DNA of 64,000 nucleotides from Karstenula rhodostoma CBS 690.94 (GCA_010093485.1 MU001498.1:1187423-1251422); one strand, 5' to 3'. Positions 34,910-49,039 are shown, numbered from the stretch's first letter. Program-made: numbers and translations. Notes: a model not told the origin generated them from the letters alone.

Positions 34910-36939
34910 TACTAACTTATTTATATAGAAATAAGTTATTAATAAAATTAATACTTTAGAAATATTTACTTTTCTATCCTCTAGGAAAGCTATTTAAGTA
35001 AGTTATAATAAAAGAAATTACTACCCTATAGTAGAAAGGAATTTAAATAAAACTATCCTAATTATAAGTAATAGAATATCTACTCTTATTAAAATAGGTA
35101 TTTATATATAGATTTAATTAAAATAGTTAATTTAAAAACTATAAAGCTTATATTATAATTAAAAGGAATTTTTAATTAAAAAATATTTTATATTTAATCT
35201 ATACTACTATACTTATAGTAAAATTATTCTAAGTAGTAATAGTAATTACTATAGAGTTTAATTTTAAAATTAAATAATATAATATTATAAAAGTATTTCT
35301 AAATATTATAATTATAGTAGATAATTCTATAATCTATAAACTTCTAAATAGGTTTAAAATACTAGAAATATATATAAAATTAAATTAAGCTCTCTATAGT
35401 TTAAGAAACTTACTATTTCTCTAGTATAAAGAGTTTTCCTACTTACTTAGAGCTAAAGGGCTTAAAGTTTTAAAGAAAAAATCTTATTTATTCCTTTCTA
35501 AAGATTAAAAAATCCTAGTAATATTTTATATAGATAATATACTACTTCTATATTATTATAATTATAGAGAGTAAGTTTAAATACTATAGAATAAGGTTAT
35601 AAATAAATATAAAATTAAAAATAAAGAACTAGTTAAATATTTTCTTAGAGTATAAATAATTAAAGACTAAAATAATTAGATAATTATACTTATATATAAT
35701 ATATATATTAATAAAATTATAAAAAGATTTAAACTTTATAAAGCTAGTAGCTTTCTACCTACCCCTCTTTTAATTAATAAGTTTAAAAAGAGTAAAGGCG
35801 AAATATTACTATAGTAGATTAAAAGCTATTAAAAAAAAGTTAGATTAATATTATATATAGTAATTATACTATAATTAAATATTATATTTACTATATTAAA
35901 GCTATCCTTCTTCTTTACTAATCTAAGTATAAAGTATAAAGTAATAGTTAATTAAGTAATTCTATACCTCTATAGAATATACTAAAAAGTAATTTAGTTT
36001 AGTAAATATAATAGTCTAGACCTATTTATCTATAAAGATATATTTTTTATAAATAATTTACTAATAAGATAATTATTTTATAAGTATATTACTTTACTAT
36101 TTAGTAGGGCTATTCTATAGAGGGTAGCTTACTAAAGTATAATTATAACTTTAATTATAAAAATAGAGCTTCTTAATTTAGAGTATATTAATAAAAAAGT
36201 AATAGTTTTAAAATACTTTTTTACTAAACTTATATTAGACTAAGGATTACTTTAGTAAATCTACTATAATAACTAGTAGATAATTAGACTAGTAATTAGA
36301 AAAAATAAGTAAATTACTATATACTTTTACTATATTAATATCTAGAATATATAGCTAAAATAAGAATATATAAAGGAATTATTTAAGATTTTATATTTTA
36401 AAATAAGTAAAATACCTATAGATAGTTTAATAAAAATATTATTAAAATAGTAGTTTACTAGATTTATATAGCTATTTAATCTTTAAAATATAAGTTTTAT
36501 AATTATAGATATAGAAAAAGTAAAGTAAGTAGAGATTTATTTAATTTAATTATAAAAAATACTTTTTAACTAGAAGAATAAAAGAAAAATAAAGAAAAAA
36601 TAAAAGAAATCTATTCTACTTAAATATATTAAGTATCTAATTAAAGAGTTTATAAAATAAAGTATATTACTATACTTCTAATATATTAAAATACCTAATA
36701 TATCTATATTTAAAGCTATCCTAACTATAAATAAGAGATTTTTTAGTTTTAAAAAACCTATTATAACTATATAAATACTCTTTAAGGTAATTAATATTAG
36801 ACTACTACTAATCTATACTATAATAACTAATATTTAAACCTATTTTATACTTATAAGAAATAGATATATTATACTTAAAAGTATATATAATCTTTTATAA
36901 GCCTATTTCTTAGTTATTTATAGAATAAACCTATTAGAA

Positions 36940-37115
36940 GATAAATAAAATAGAAATAAAAATAGTAAAAATAGAAATAAAAGTAAAAAAAATAGAAATA
37001 AAAATAGAAATAAAAATAGAAATAGAAATAAAAATAAGAGTAGAAATAAAAATAAGTAAAAAAAAAAAAAAAAATATAAAATAAAAATAGAAATAAAAAA
37101 AAAATAGAAAAAGAG
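36940..37115 (+). repeat. Purine-rich minisatellite inside the Copia 3' region
   Basis: Repeated GAAATAAAAATA-like units of 6 or 12 bp; the same tract occurs in Copia-2 in reverse at about 27840-27975 (TTCTATTTCTATTTCT-type). Present in both copies, so it belongs to the element, probably once a charged repeat in the protein's C-terminal part. Confidence 0.7.
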
Positions 37116-38122
37116 CTAGTTATTAAGTAGAAGTTTTATAAAAATATAAAATAGATTATTTAACTTTTATTCTAATCTTATAATATAGCTTAAATATACT
37201 ATTATAGATAATTAATATTATAAGTCTAAGTATAATTAGTAAGAATCTAAATAATAAAAAAAATAAGAGAAGTTTATACTAGAGTTTAAATTATTATAGT
37301 ATAGAATAAAGTATATTATATATATAGCTAGAAATAGTAAACTATAATAATTAGTAAAACTTAATTAAATAAATAGAGAATCTAGCTTATATTAATTTAT
37401 ATAAATATATATAATAATAAAAGTAGTAGTTAATTTACTAGTTTATAATATTATAGTAAAAGCTATCTAATCTACTACTTAAGGTATTTATTAAATAGTT
37501 AAGGTAGCTTAATAGCTAGATAGCCCTAATATACTTTTTTTCTATAATTAGGAAAGTATATAATACTAATAGAGAAGCTTAGCTAGAAGTATAAAAAGTA
37601 GACTAGATAAAAGAATAACTAGATTAATAAATTATTTAAAAAGTTATAATAAATCTTTTAGTAATAACTATTTATTTAGCTTTAAGTCTCTTTTCTTATT
37701 TATATATTTTAGTAGTATAAGTTTTAGTAAGGTTATTAACTATCTAAAAGGTATAAGTAGAGTATTAAAAAAATAAAAATAAAAATATACTATAAGATAG
37801 AATAATAAGAATAAAGAAGAGAAGTTTAAAAAATATAAAAAATATTTTTTTATTCTACCTATCTCTACTAATTTATACTATATAATAATTATTTATTTTA
37901 TTTACTATTATTTATTATCCCTAATTATAAGGCTATTATTATTTATAAATATTATACTAAGTACTAGAAGTCTTTTATTCTAGTTAATTAGTATTATAAT
38001 ACTAATAATAGTATAATATAAATAGGAAATTATAGTATAAACTATATATATTTTAAGGAAGCTAATCTAAATAATTAAATTTTACTAATAAATAAAAATA
38101 AGTATTATTTACCTAGAGGGTA

Positions 38123-38329
38123 TATTAAGAATATAAATAATACTTAGTAATATTAGAATTTATAGAGCTCTAATTAGCTATAATAAGGAGTATTTTAATT
38201 TAAATACTAAACTAATTTAGAATAAGTATAGTATATAACTAGCCTTTCTAGTAATCTTTTTTTATATAGTAATCTAATTAATTTACTCCCTAAATAAAAG
38301 AGATATTCGAGCTCTTTTTCTCTACTATA
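38123..38329 (+). repeat. Copia-1 3' LTR
   Basis: 207 bp, TATTAAGAAT to CTACTATA, matching the 5' LTR at 22573-22780. Confidence 0.85.
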
Positions 38330-38818
38330 GTTATTAATCTAAAATAGGATTATCTCTATAGTAGTTAACTAGAAATAGGGACTTTACTAGTAAGTAGTAA
38401 AAGCTAATTATAATAGTTTTTAAAAATTAAAAGAAGCTAGACTTTATAGTAAAGGTAATTATAATTAAGGTAGAGTAATCTATATAGTTAATAAATATAA
38501 AGTAAATAGTAATAGTTTTATAGAATATATAAGAAAGTAGTAGATAATATTAATAATAATAATAGATAAATAGAATTAATAGTAATAGTAATAGTAATAG
38601 TAATAGGGTAAGCTATAAGCTATAAACTATAGGTAAAAGTTAAAAATATTAATAAATATAAATAAGAAAAGTTAGTATTAAATAACTATTAGTTAGTATT
38701 ATACTAATAATTAATAAAGTATAAAAATATATAAAATAAGTATTAAAGAAGAATAAAAAACTCTCTTCTATTATATATATACTATATAATTCTATAGACC
38801 TAGATTAGAATTTAGACT
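38330..38818 (-). mobile_element. Rep-A host copy, right part
   Basis: Continues the Rep-A sequence broken off at 22572: compared with the full copy at 47805-49028, the join falls exactly where Copia-1 was inserted. Includes about two units of the internal 26-bp repeat (38545-38600) and the element's 5' end (AGATTAGAATTTAGAC). Confidence 0.8.
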
Positions 38819-41800
38819 AGAATTAAATTACTTCTTATTTATTTAATTTTAAGAAAGGTTTTTATTTTAATTAAAAAAGAAATATTAAATTTAATATAGT
38901 ATAAATATCTTATTAACTTTATATTTATTAAATATTACTAATTAATAATATTTATAAAAAGGATTTTAAATTAGTATTTATAAGTTTATTATTAAATTTA
39001 AAAGTAGGTAAATTAGGTATATATATTAGTATTCTATAGAGTAGTATATATATAAATTATATTTATTTTAATATAAACTAGCTTATTTTATATATAAATA
39101 AGTAATAAAGACTTATTTAAATATTAAATTATAAAATAGTATAAATACTAGATACTTTCTAGTATATAAGTCTAGATATTAGACTAGATATTAGTCTAAG
39201 TATTAGTTTAGATATTAGTCTAGATATTAGATTATAACTATACTAATAAAGTATAATTAAGTAATATAATATAGAAATTATATTATATATTTAAGTAAAG
39301 AAGGGATATAGTAATAAGGATAGGATATAAATAAATTTAAAATAAATTTTTAAATTTAGAAATATAGGATATTTAAATTAACTAGTTTAATAATATAAAT
39401 AAAGTAACTCTATACTCTAATTATATTATATACCTTAAATATATATTTTAGATAAATAGTATATTAGAAAATATCTATTTTTCTTTAAATTATAGAAATC
39501 TAGATATTTATAAATAAAATATTTATATTTAGATAAATAATAAAGCTTTTAAAGTAATCTTTAAATATAAATAGAGTACTAGATATAATATACTATAAAA
39601 AGATTAAATATAATAGAATATACTATAAATATATTATAAGGGGTTTCCTATATACCTAACTAAGGTCTATACCTTAAAAATTATTTAAAAAATAAAATAT
39701 AATAGAGGCTATATAAAGAAATAGATAAATATCCTATATTATAATAATATATAATATAATTATATTAAAAAAAGACTAAATATTTATATAAATATAAACT
39801 ATTTTAATTTAGATATAGAAATAAACTACTTCTAAATAATATTTTAAGTTAACTATAAAGAATAGAAACTATATAGAGATCCTTCTAAATTATATATTAG
39901 TTATTTTAATCCTTACTATTCTAGAATCCCTTAGTTTACTCTTATAGATTCTATCCTTTTAGTAAAAGTATCTACTCTACTCCTATTAAAATCTAGTACT
40001 TTTAAAATTTTATATTCTTAATAGAATTATAATTATATAACTTATAATATAAGTTACCTTATAGATTTATATATAAATATCTATTAGTTTTATCTCTATT
40101 ACTAATATCTTATATATAATTTCCTTTTTTCTTCTAGTCTAGTTCTATTATAATTATAATATTATTCCCTCCTTTAAGATTATTATTTTAATATTCTATT
40201 ATTACTTTATAATCTATTATTATAGTATAGTCTAGAGGTATAAAGGTTTATCTTTTTATACCTCTAAATATAGTATTATATCCTTTTCTAGATTTTCTAA
40301 ACTTCTTTAATTATACCTAAAATACTAAAATAATTATTAACTAATTATTATTATATCTATACTAATAAGGTTTATTATTATAGTTTAGTAATACTAATAA
40401 AGTATACTTATTATATAAAAAAGAAGATTCTAAAGTATTTTATAAATACTTTAATTAGGAAGTATACTATATATATTACTATTTATATAGAGTATAGTCT
40501 TTAAATTTCTAAAAAAAAGTAGAAATATATTTAATTTAAAAAGTATAAGAAGTATCTTATCCTTCTCTATACTAAGGCTAAGATTACTTACTTAAGTATA
40601 AAAATTATAGAGATAAAAAAGTAGAAGTAGTTATTTATAACTTATAATATTTATTATTTATAATAAATAAAGTAAGGAAGTAAACTATTATAGTAAAACT
40701 TCTATATAGCTAGCTAAACCTTAGGGCTATATATTACCTAATTAGAATAGAGAATTTTAGATTTCTTATTAGCTAAAAAAAGGTATTTTATATATTTTAA
40801 TTAGTTTTTAAAATATAATATAATAATATTTCCCTAAATACTAATATAGCTAATATATTATCTATAACTACTCTAGCTATAAAATACTAAACTTAGCTAT
40901 ATATTTCTAAATATTTACTTAGTATATAATTTTTTTTTAGGTATTAGTCTAGCCTAATACTAATTAATACTTTAAAAATTTAAAACCTTTTTTTTAATTT
41001 TATTTAATTTTATTCTTTATCTATCCTTTTACTATAATACTATTATAATATTTAATTTTAATTATATTTTTAGTAATTTTATACTATCTTCTTTATCTAC
41101 TTTAATTTTCTCTAAAATATTCTATACTTATAGAATACTATCTATATTAATTATTTCTATAGTATTTTCTAATACCTTTTAATAAAGTAAAAGTCCTTTT
41201 AGTACTAAAGTATCTATTATATATAATATAGATATACTTATCTAAAATAATATTATAATTATAATATATAGAATAAAATATAGATATCCCTTTTTATTAT
41301 TATTTTAACTAATATTAATAGGGATTTATAGGTACTACTACCTTTTAAATTTATCTACTTTAAAGTTATAATACTATACTCTTTTATATTAAAAAGTATA
41401 CTATTATCCTATATATCTTTACTAGTAAATCTATTATATACTATTATAAATACTATATAATACTCTTTTTATAATATTTTACTTTCTTATTAGTATACTT
41501 TTTTTAAGTACTATATAATTATTATAGAATAGTATTAGTAGTATAAAAAATATCTTAATAATTTTAATTAGAAGTATATTCTTTTTTATAAGGTTCTAGA
41601 GCTTTAGAAATAGACTAAGTAGTATCTTTATAAAATTAAGTAATTTAATTTTATTATAGAAGATATTATTCTCCCCTTTTTTTAAAATTATATAGATAAT
41701 AGTAAATAAAAGTATTTCCTCCTATAATAGATTATATTTCTAAATTAGTATAAAATAAACTTTTAAAGTAAATTAGTTATATATAGCCTTTTATTTTTAT

Positions 41801-44800
41801 ATATATCCTTACTTAATATTTAAACTAATATCTATTTTATAGATATATTTTTATATTATACTATCTATTCTAGCTATATACTATCTCTCTATTAATTATT
41901 AATAATAGACTAGGGACCTATACTACTCTACTATAAATATAATTATCTATTTAATCTAGTTCTTAATATTTTTATAAATAGAAAACTAAAGAAATACTAT
42001 ATATATTATAAATAAAAATATTTTTTACTAACTTCTATTATACCTCTTTCTAAATACTATATTATTAGTAGGCCTATTAATACTATAATTTAACTATATT
42101 CTATACTTTATATTTTATTATTTTTACTAAGTTTTTATAGCTCTTTATTCTAATAAGACTAACTCTATAAAAGTTATTTTAGAATAGCTATTATTTATTA
42201 TATAAAGCCTATTAAATCCCTTTTCTAATATTCTCTCCTAAACTAAATATAATATAATTAATACTATATACTCCTTTACTATTATATATAGAGAATTTAG
42301 ATATAAGATCTATTTAATTTATAATAATATAAATATTTATTTAGCCTACTCCTATATTCTTAAATTTATAAATATTAGATAAAGTATTAGACTTTATCTT
42401 CTCTAATAGTCCTATACCTAATTATAGTAATAAAAGTAGTAGGGATAAATTTAGTAATAAAAACCTCTTTATAAAGGACTTTATAACTATTAAAGACTAA
42501 ATATATTAGTAGAATTCTCCTATTTAGTAACCTTTAGATTCTATAAACCTAGATAATCTATAGGAACCTATATTTCTATCTAAAAAATTAAACTATATAT
42601 TAGTATTCTATTAGAAGTTTAAAAATATTTAGATAAGTACTTATTCTATCTATAATTACTAGTAGTTTAACCTCTATATTATTTAGAAAGAATATAATAA
42701 CTACTACTAGAATTAAATAATAAATAATAAATTAGATTTTATTCTATTATATAAAAGTAAAAATAATATAGATCTAAGGCTTCTATTTTTATTATTACTA
42801 CTTTATACTAATATAGAAGAATATTTATTTATTTAGGTCTAAGTTATTATAGAGATATATATCTATAAGGGGGCCTAATACTATTATTATAACTATATCT
42901 ATAATTTTACTATTAATATAGTAATACTTTTTTCTTAACTTCTATAGTTTTCTTAAGAGGTTAAGATTATTATTCTAAAGCCTACCTAAATTAAAAGGAA
43001 TAACTTAGATTAAATTAATTACTAATTTAAAAAAAAACTACTATATATACTATTTTATTATATAGTAGTAGTTTCTATTTTTAGTTATTTATTATTCTAG
43101 TTACTAAAATATTATTATTAACTATAAAGCTTTTATATCCCTTTCTATTAATAGTTTTATTAAATAGTAACTAGAGGTCTTTTACTTTAGTTCTAAAGAC
43201 TTTAGTTCTAGTTAAATAATTAATATTATACTTAATACCTTTTTTAGCTAGTAGTTTTATCTTTTAAATATAAATAGTATACTATCTAGTACTACTTCTA
43301 TATAAAGAGGAGATAAGAGTATATATAATAGTAATAAAAAGACTAGTATTAAAAATAATATATATAAAAATAAAAATAAGCCTCTAAAAGTCTTAGCTAT
43401 ATCTAATTTAGATATAGCTATCTCTAAGTTTAAATTTTTTTAAAATTAAATTTATTTTTATACTAGCTATATTTACCTTTTTATAGGAATTATTTACCTA
43501 ATACTAATTATTAAGTTTATTAGAAATATTTACTATCTAAGTTTTATACTCTTTTTACTATACCCTACTAGTATAGGTAATTATAATAAGTCTTATTTAT
43601 AAGAAGTTAATTTTATTATCTATATATATTACCTTTTTTATTATAAAGATAGATATTTTATTTACTATTTTTAATTTTAGTTTACTCTATTTAATATAAT
43701 AATATAGAAGGTATTTATAATATAAACTAATTTTATAGTTAAGTAAAGTATTAATAGTTTTTTATTATAGGCTAAGGATATTTAGGCTACCTTTTTAGAA
43801 TCTAATTAAGGAGTATTACTAATTAACTCTATTATTTATATAGGTACCTAGTTTTAGGAAATATAGTTATACTAATAATAAAAAAATAGAAAGCTTAGTA
43901 CTATAATAAGTTATTATAACTTTAACTACCTAATACCTACCTAATACTTTCTAAAATAAGTAGTTAAAAAGCCCTATTTTATTTATTATTTTTTTTACTA
44001 TTAATAACTTTTAGTATAATTTCCTCTAGTTTATACTATAATTTAAAAAGTAGTAGGTAGTAACCTTAAATATATAGAGAAGACTTATTTAAAACTTTTT
44101 AAAAGAATATTTTTATATTATAGCTTACTATTTCTATATTTAATTTACTATATTTAAAAAGTATATCCTTATCCCTTTTTTTAATATCTAGAACTTCTAG
44201 AATTACTATAAATAGTAGGGGTATAAGAGTACTTATAATTATAAACTCTACTATATTAGTAATATTTTAGATCTAGACCTAGAATTAGGTTCTTTAGTTA
44301 TAGAGGCTAATATTAAATATCTAGTTTAATACTAGTCTAATACTATTTTAATAACTTATTTTAATCTAATATAATCTAATAGTACTATTATTTTAATTAA
44401 TATTATAATATTATTATTACTTTTTTTTATAAAAATAAAATTTAATAACTAGGATTTATTATTAATTCTTACTTAGTATTATATATACTAATATATTTCT
44501 AGTTACTATCTTTAGAAAAATACTACTATAAGAGAGAAAATTTATAGATTTAGAATTTTTTAGTCTATTTATTTATACCCTACTTTTATTATTCCTTTTA
44601 GGAAGTAATATAAATACTTTAAATCTATTTATAATTATATATAACTTAATTCTTTCTATCCTATATTAGTATTAGGCTAGAGGGCTAATACTAATATTTA
44701 AATCTATACTAGTATACTTAGTATAGCTTAGTATATTAGTATATATACTTTAAAGACTAAAAAATATACTATTTTCTATATAAACTTTATAATATCTATT

Positions 44801-45639
44801 CTTTTTTATTTAAGTAAAAATTATATTCTTACTTTATTTATATTTAAGCTTATAAATAAAATAATTAGGAAAAGAAACTATTTAGTTTAAAAAATTATAT
44901 ATATACTATTTAGTCTTCTATTTATATAGTCTATATAGGTTATAATAAGTATTAATTACTAGCCTAAAAAAGTATAGTTTATTATATTCTTTTTTTACTA
45001 AGTCTAATAGATAAATAAAGAAGAGCTTAATTCTAATAATACTTTATTTTAAAGTAGAAAGTTAATACTCTAGAGATATAAAAAAAATATCTATTTATAC
45101 TTAATAGCCTCTATTATATTAACTTCCTTTTATATTTTAATTATAAAAGTAAAATCCCCTTTAAGTAATTTAAGGCTAAACTATATATTCTATTCTATTA
45201 TCTATAGTACTCTTCTATATTAGATCTAGTCTACTTTTATTATATTAAGCTTATACTTTATTATTCCTTTTAATATATAGATAATATTTATAACTTTTAG
45301 TAGTAATTATTTAAAACTAATACTAAGACCTATTACTATTATTATATGAATTATACCTATAAGTATATTAATTATTATAAAGATAATTTTAATTAGATAG
45401 AGATAGAGAACTTAGAACTTAAAGAAATATCTATTTAAAACTAATTTAAGTTAGATAAACTAGTAGCTTAAAGACCTACTATTAATAATAAACTAGTTAA
45501 CTAAAATATACTAGAGTTTAGGCCTATTAACTATACTAAAAACTAGAATACTAAGAAATATAATAACTACTAAAATCTAAATAGTTTAACCTACTAAAAG
45601 TAGTTAATCTAGAAATATTCTATTACTAGAATAGAATAG
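38819..45639. other. RIP-degraded AT-rich DNA, no identifiable element
   Basis: About 6.8 kb without a feature I can name. It lies directly 5' of the helicase relic, so part of it may be the upstream portion of that element, but I could not recognise a Rep/HUH domain. A small tandem array of TAGTCTAGATAT-like 12-mers lies at about 39165-39235. Confidence 0.5.
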
Positions 45640-47040
45640 CCTAATACTAACTTTAATACTCTAACTACTTAAGAAAGAATTACCTTTAATATAGTAATAA
45701 ACTATTTTAAGGTAATTCTTAATAAAAAGGTATTATTATAACTTCTTATTAATTTTAATAGGAAAGCTAGTACTAGTAAAACCTATATTATTAAAATAAT
45801 TTTAATTTATTTTAACTAACTAGCTAAGAAAATAGGTCTACTATCTTTTATTATCTAATCTATACCTATTAGAGTTACTATATTCCTAATTAATAACTAA
45901 ATAATTAATAGCCTTTTTTAGATTCTAATTATATATATAGGAGGGATTATACTACTACTACTTACTACTATTTTATAGTAGTTATAAATTACTTTCTCCT
46001 CTATATACTATTTTATTATTAATAAGAAGTCTATAATTAGTCTTAATATACTAGTTTAAATTAGTATTTAATTTAATAAAATTTATTCTTAATTTATATA
46101 CCTTTTTTTTACTAGCCTAAATATTATTATATCTAAAGACTTTTACTAGCTACTATCTATTACTTAGTAATCTTTATATAATTTATTACTAAGTAAAGGA
46201 CCTATTAATACCTATATAAAGTAACTCTACTAGTAATTTTTAAAAACTATTATTCTTAATACTATTTAATACTAATAAGAAAATAGTAAAACTAACTTTT
46301 AGAATACTTTTTTATAACTTTAAGTTAATAAAAGTACTTAGTAAGACTAGTTACTATTCTAAACTTATTATAGGGCTATTTTTTTAAATTTAGAAATAGA
46401 TATTTTTTATAATTCTATATACCTTTATACTAAGTACTATAAGGTTAATATAATTAATTATAATTATTTTTAAAACTAATACTAGTTAGTATTAGTCTAC
46501 TATACTAAATATAATAATTTTATATATATAATAATATTATTAATAGAAATTAATAATCTAGAAAGTAAATTTCTTTTTTTTATTAGTACTAAAATTATAC
46601 TTCTAGCTAATATTTAAACTAAGTATAGTCTTATTAATAGAGCTATTAGTAAGGTTAATAATATTATATAATATCTAGTTATTAGAAACTATATAAAGGA
46701 ACCCCCTTTAGCTATTCTTACTATTTTTAATTAGTATATAGGGTCTAGTCTATATACTATAAAGGTAGGTAAAATAATTATATCTATTTTTTTTATATTT
46801 TATAAGTTTCTTTATAACTAGATAGTTATTATATAGGTCTAGTTTCCTCTTTATTTAGTATAGGCTATTATAGTATATAAGTTCTAAAGTCTTAGTTTTA
46901 CTTTAACTAGAATACTTATATCTAGAAAGAAGAACTTTATTACTAATTTACTATATATTACTTTATTATATATATAGAGTATTAAAAGTTTTATATTTAA
47001 TACTTTATTTTCTTTTTAGTATCTAAGGTCTAAAGATAGG
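45640..47040 (+). pseudogene. Pif1 / Helitron-type DNA helicase relic
   Basis: One plus-strand frame retains helicase motifs despite many TAA/TAG: Walker A as NRKASTSKTYIIK (45757-45790), a region reading IPIRVTIFLINN with INSLF behind it, Walker B region as FIINKKSIISLNIL (about 46010-46050), a DFYQLP-like stretch, and near 46880-47030 the C-terminal motifs (FTLTRILIS, then LLYITLLYI and SIKSFIFNT). This order and the D-E-K-S-M type Walker B are those of Pif1-family helicases, which in fungi are abundant as the helicase half of Helitron rolling-circle transposons. I infer a Helitron remnant; the Rep nuclease and terminal hairpin were not found, so a captured or host Pif1 copy is possible. 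Confidence 0.7.
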
Positions 47041-47794
47041 AAATATATAAAAATAAAAAAAAAGAATAAATAATAAAAATTAAATTAGTTACTTTTATAC
47101 TTAGGAATTATTTTCTAGCTATTATAAAGTCTAATATCTTTTAATATATTTAATACTATACTTTTTACTAATTTATTACCTAGTTCTTATTCTTAGTATT
47201 ATAAAGTATATCTATAATTTAATATATATTATTAGATAGATTCTCCTTATTACTAAATATTATATTTAAAATATAAGTAGCCTCTTTACTAGTAAATTTA
47301 CTTACTTTAAATATATAGTTTCTAACTTATTAGTAATACCTAATACTATAACTAATACTTTATTTATAAAATAGAGTATAGTATATACTTTTTATATAGA
47401 CTAGAAAATAGTAGAGTAATACCCTCTTTAAATATATTCTAATATACTATATAGACTATAGATTAATAGAAGAAGCTAGTAAATTAGGCTATATAAAATA
47501 AACTAATAAGTACCCTCTCCTATTTAGACTATAGAATTATAAATAGTAGGTAAGTAATTCTTAACGTCTTATATATAAAGAAATATTATATAGCTAATAA
47601 GATTACCTTATATAATATATAATACTATATTAAATTAATTAAGAATACTATAATTTAAATAAAAACTTACTTTTATACTCTTTTAAACTAATATTCTCTT
47701 TACTAGAATTAGATTCTAAACTTATATATCTAATCTAGCTAGTATCTACTTAATCTATACTTAGTAGATATTAATAAGTTATTAGTTTTAAAAT
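47041..47794. other. RIP-degraded DNA 3' of the helicase relic
   Basis: 750 bp, no element recognised; probably the remainder of the helicase-bearing element that hosts the Rep-A insertion at 47805. Confidence 0.4.
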
Positions 47795-47804
47795 ACTTAT
47801 ATAC

Positions 47805-47835
<31 letters not shown>

Positions 47836-49028
47836 AAGTTACTATTATAACTATCTAGTAATAAGGAAATATCTAGAAGTACTATATAGTTCTATTAAAT
47901 AGCTCTAAAGGATAGTATTATTTATAATAAAAGAGAAAGAAGGGTACCTATAGTACTAGACTTAATTAACTAAATAGTAACCTACCTATATATATTATAT
48001 AATATAGTAATACTATAATACTATAATACTATATAATACTAGTAGGGTAGTATACTCTTTATTTTCTAATACCTAATATATAATTATAGAGAAGTTATAA
48101 AATATTAAGGATATTATAAAATATTAATAATATTATAATTTAAAAAAAAATATAAAAGAGAGGTTACCTACTAGTAATAAGTAACTTATAGTATTATATA
48201 TAAAGGCTAGCTTTTATAGAAAGAGACCTATACTATATTCTACTCTATTAAAATAACTAATAATAATAAATAATTAATTCTTAGTAATAAATATAATATA
48301 GTATATACTAGTAGCGAGTCTATTAGTAATCTAGATATATCTAATTATATATATTATAAGATTTAATATATTATCTAGTAAGTTAACCTTTATTAGTATA
48401 ATAATTAATCTAGTATATAAATACTATAAGTTATAGCTATAAATTACGCGATTATAGAGTCTATTAATAAGTTTCTTATATATATATATATATATAGTAT
48501 TACTAATCTAGGGCTTACTAAGATTATCTCTATAATAGTTAACTAGAAATAGGGCCTTTACTAGTAAGTAGTAAAAACTAATTATAATAGTTCTTAAGGG
48601 TTAAGAGAAGCTAGACTTTATAGTAAAGGTAATTATAATTAAGTTAAAGTAATCTATATAGTTAATAAATATAAAGTAGATAATAGTAGTTTTATAGAAT
48701 ATATAAAGAAGTAGTAGGTAATATTAATAGTAATAATAGATAGGTAATATTAATAGTAATAATAGGTAGATAATATTAATAGTAATAGTAATAGTAATAG
48801 GGTAATATACTAAGCTATAAGCTATAAGCTATAAACTATAGGTAAAAGTTAAGAATATTAATAAGTATAGATAAGAAGGATTAGTATTAAATAACTATTA
48901 ATTAGTATTATATTAATAATTAAAAAAGTATAAAAATATATAAAATAAGTATTAAAAAAGAATAAAAAGCTCTCTTCTATTATAAGTATACTATATAGTT
49001 CTATAAACCTAGATTAGAATCTAGACTA
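47805..49028 (-). mobile_element. Rep-A, full-length reference copy, 11-bp TSD
   Basis: About 1,224 bp, read on the minus strand from 49028 (TTAGTCTAGATTCTAATCTA) to a poly(A) end seen as 25 T at 47805-47829. The exact duplication ACTTATATACT is at 47795-47805 and 49029-49039. It contains about three 26-bp repeat units at 48716-48795. No ORF or domain is recognisable. Features fit a non-autonomous retroposon moved by a LINE-type reverse transcriptase. Confidence 0.85.
48716..48800. repeat. 26-bp minisatellite inside Rep-A (about 3 units)
   Basis: Units of the form TAGGTAATATTAATAGTAAT followed by AATAGR, at 48716, 48742 and 48768. The same array has about six units in the copy at 55223-55380 and about two at 38545-38600. 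Confidence 0.85.
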
Positions 49029-49039
49029 ACTTATATACT

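Larger units (their letters stand above)
22573..38329 (+). mobile_element. Copia-1: Ty1/Copia LTR retrotransposon relic, carrying five nested insertions
   Basis: Two LTRs of about 207 bp (22573-22780 and 38123-38329) bracket 15.76 kb. The 5-bp flanks ATTAC and GTTAT are both one RIP step from GTTAC. Removing the five insertions (23914-24447, 24901-25233, 26127-26311, 26627-33860, 34693-34923; each with one TSD copy) leaves about 7.24 kb, matching the 7,229 bp of the uninterrupted Copia-2. The order along the plus strand is gag-like region, protease/integrase region, reverse transcriptase (about 34990-35850; observed FYIDNILLLY at 35524-35553, the YVDD box with one Asp changed to Asn) and RNase H (about 35990-36200). 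RT before RNase H at the 3' side of integrase is the Copia order. Every frame has many TAA/TAG codons, so it is dead. Confidence 0.9.

Noticed and set aside
48716..48800. Regular 26-bp repeats as a CRISPR array
   Set aside because: Units are directly adjacent without unique spacers and lie in a eukaryotic retroposon; a minisatellite.
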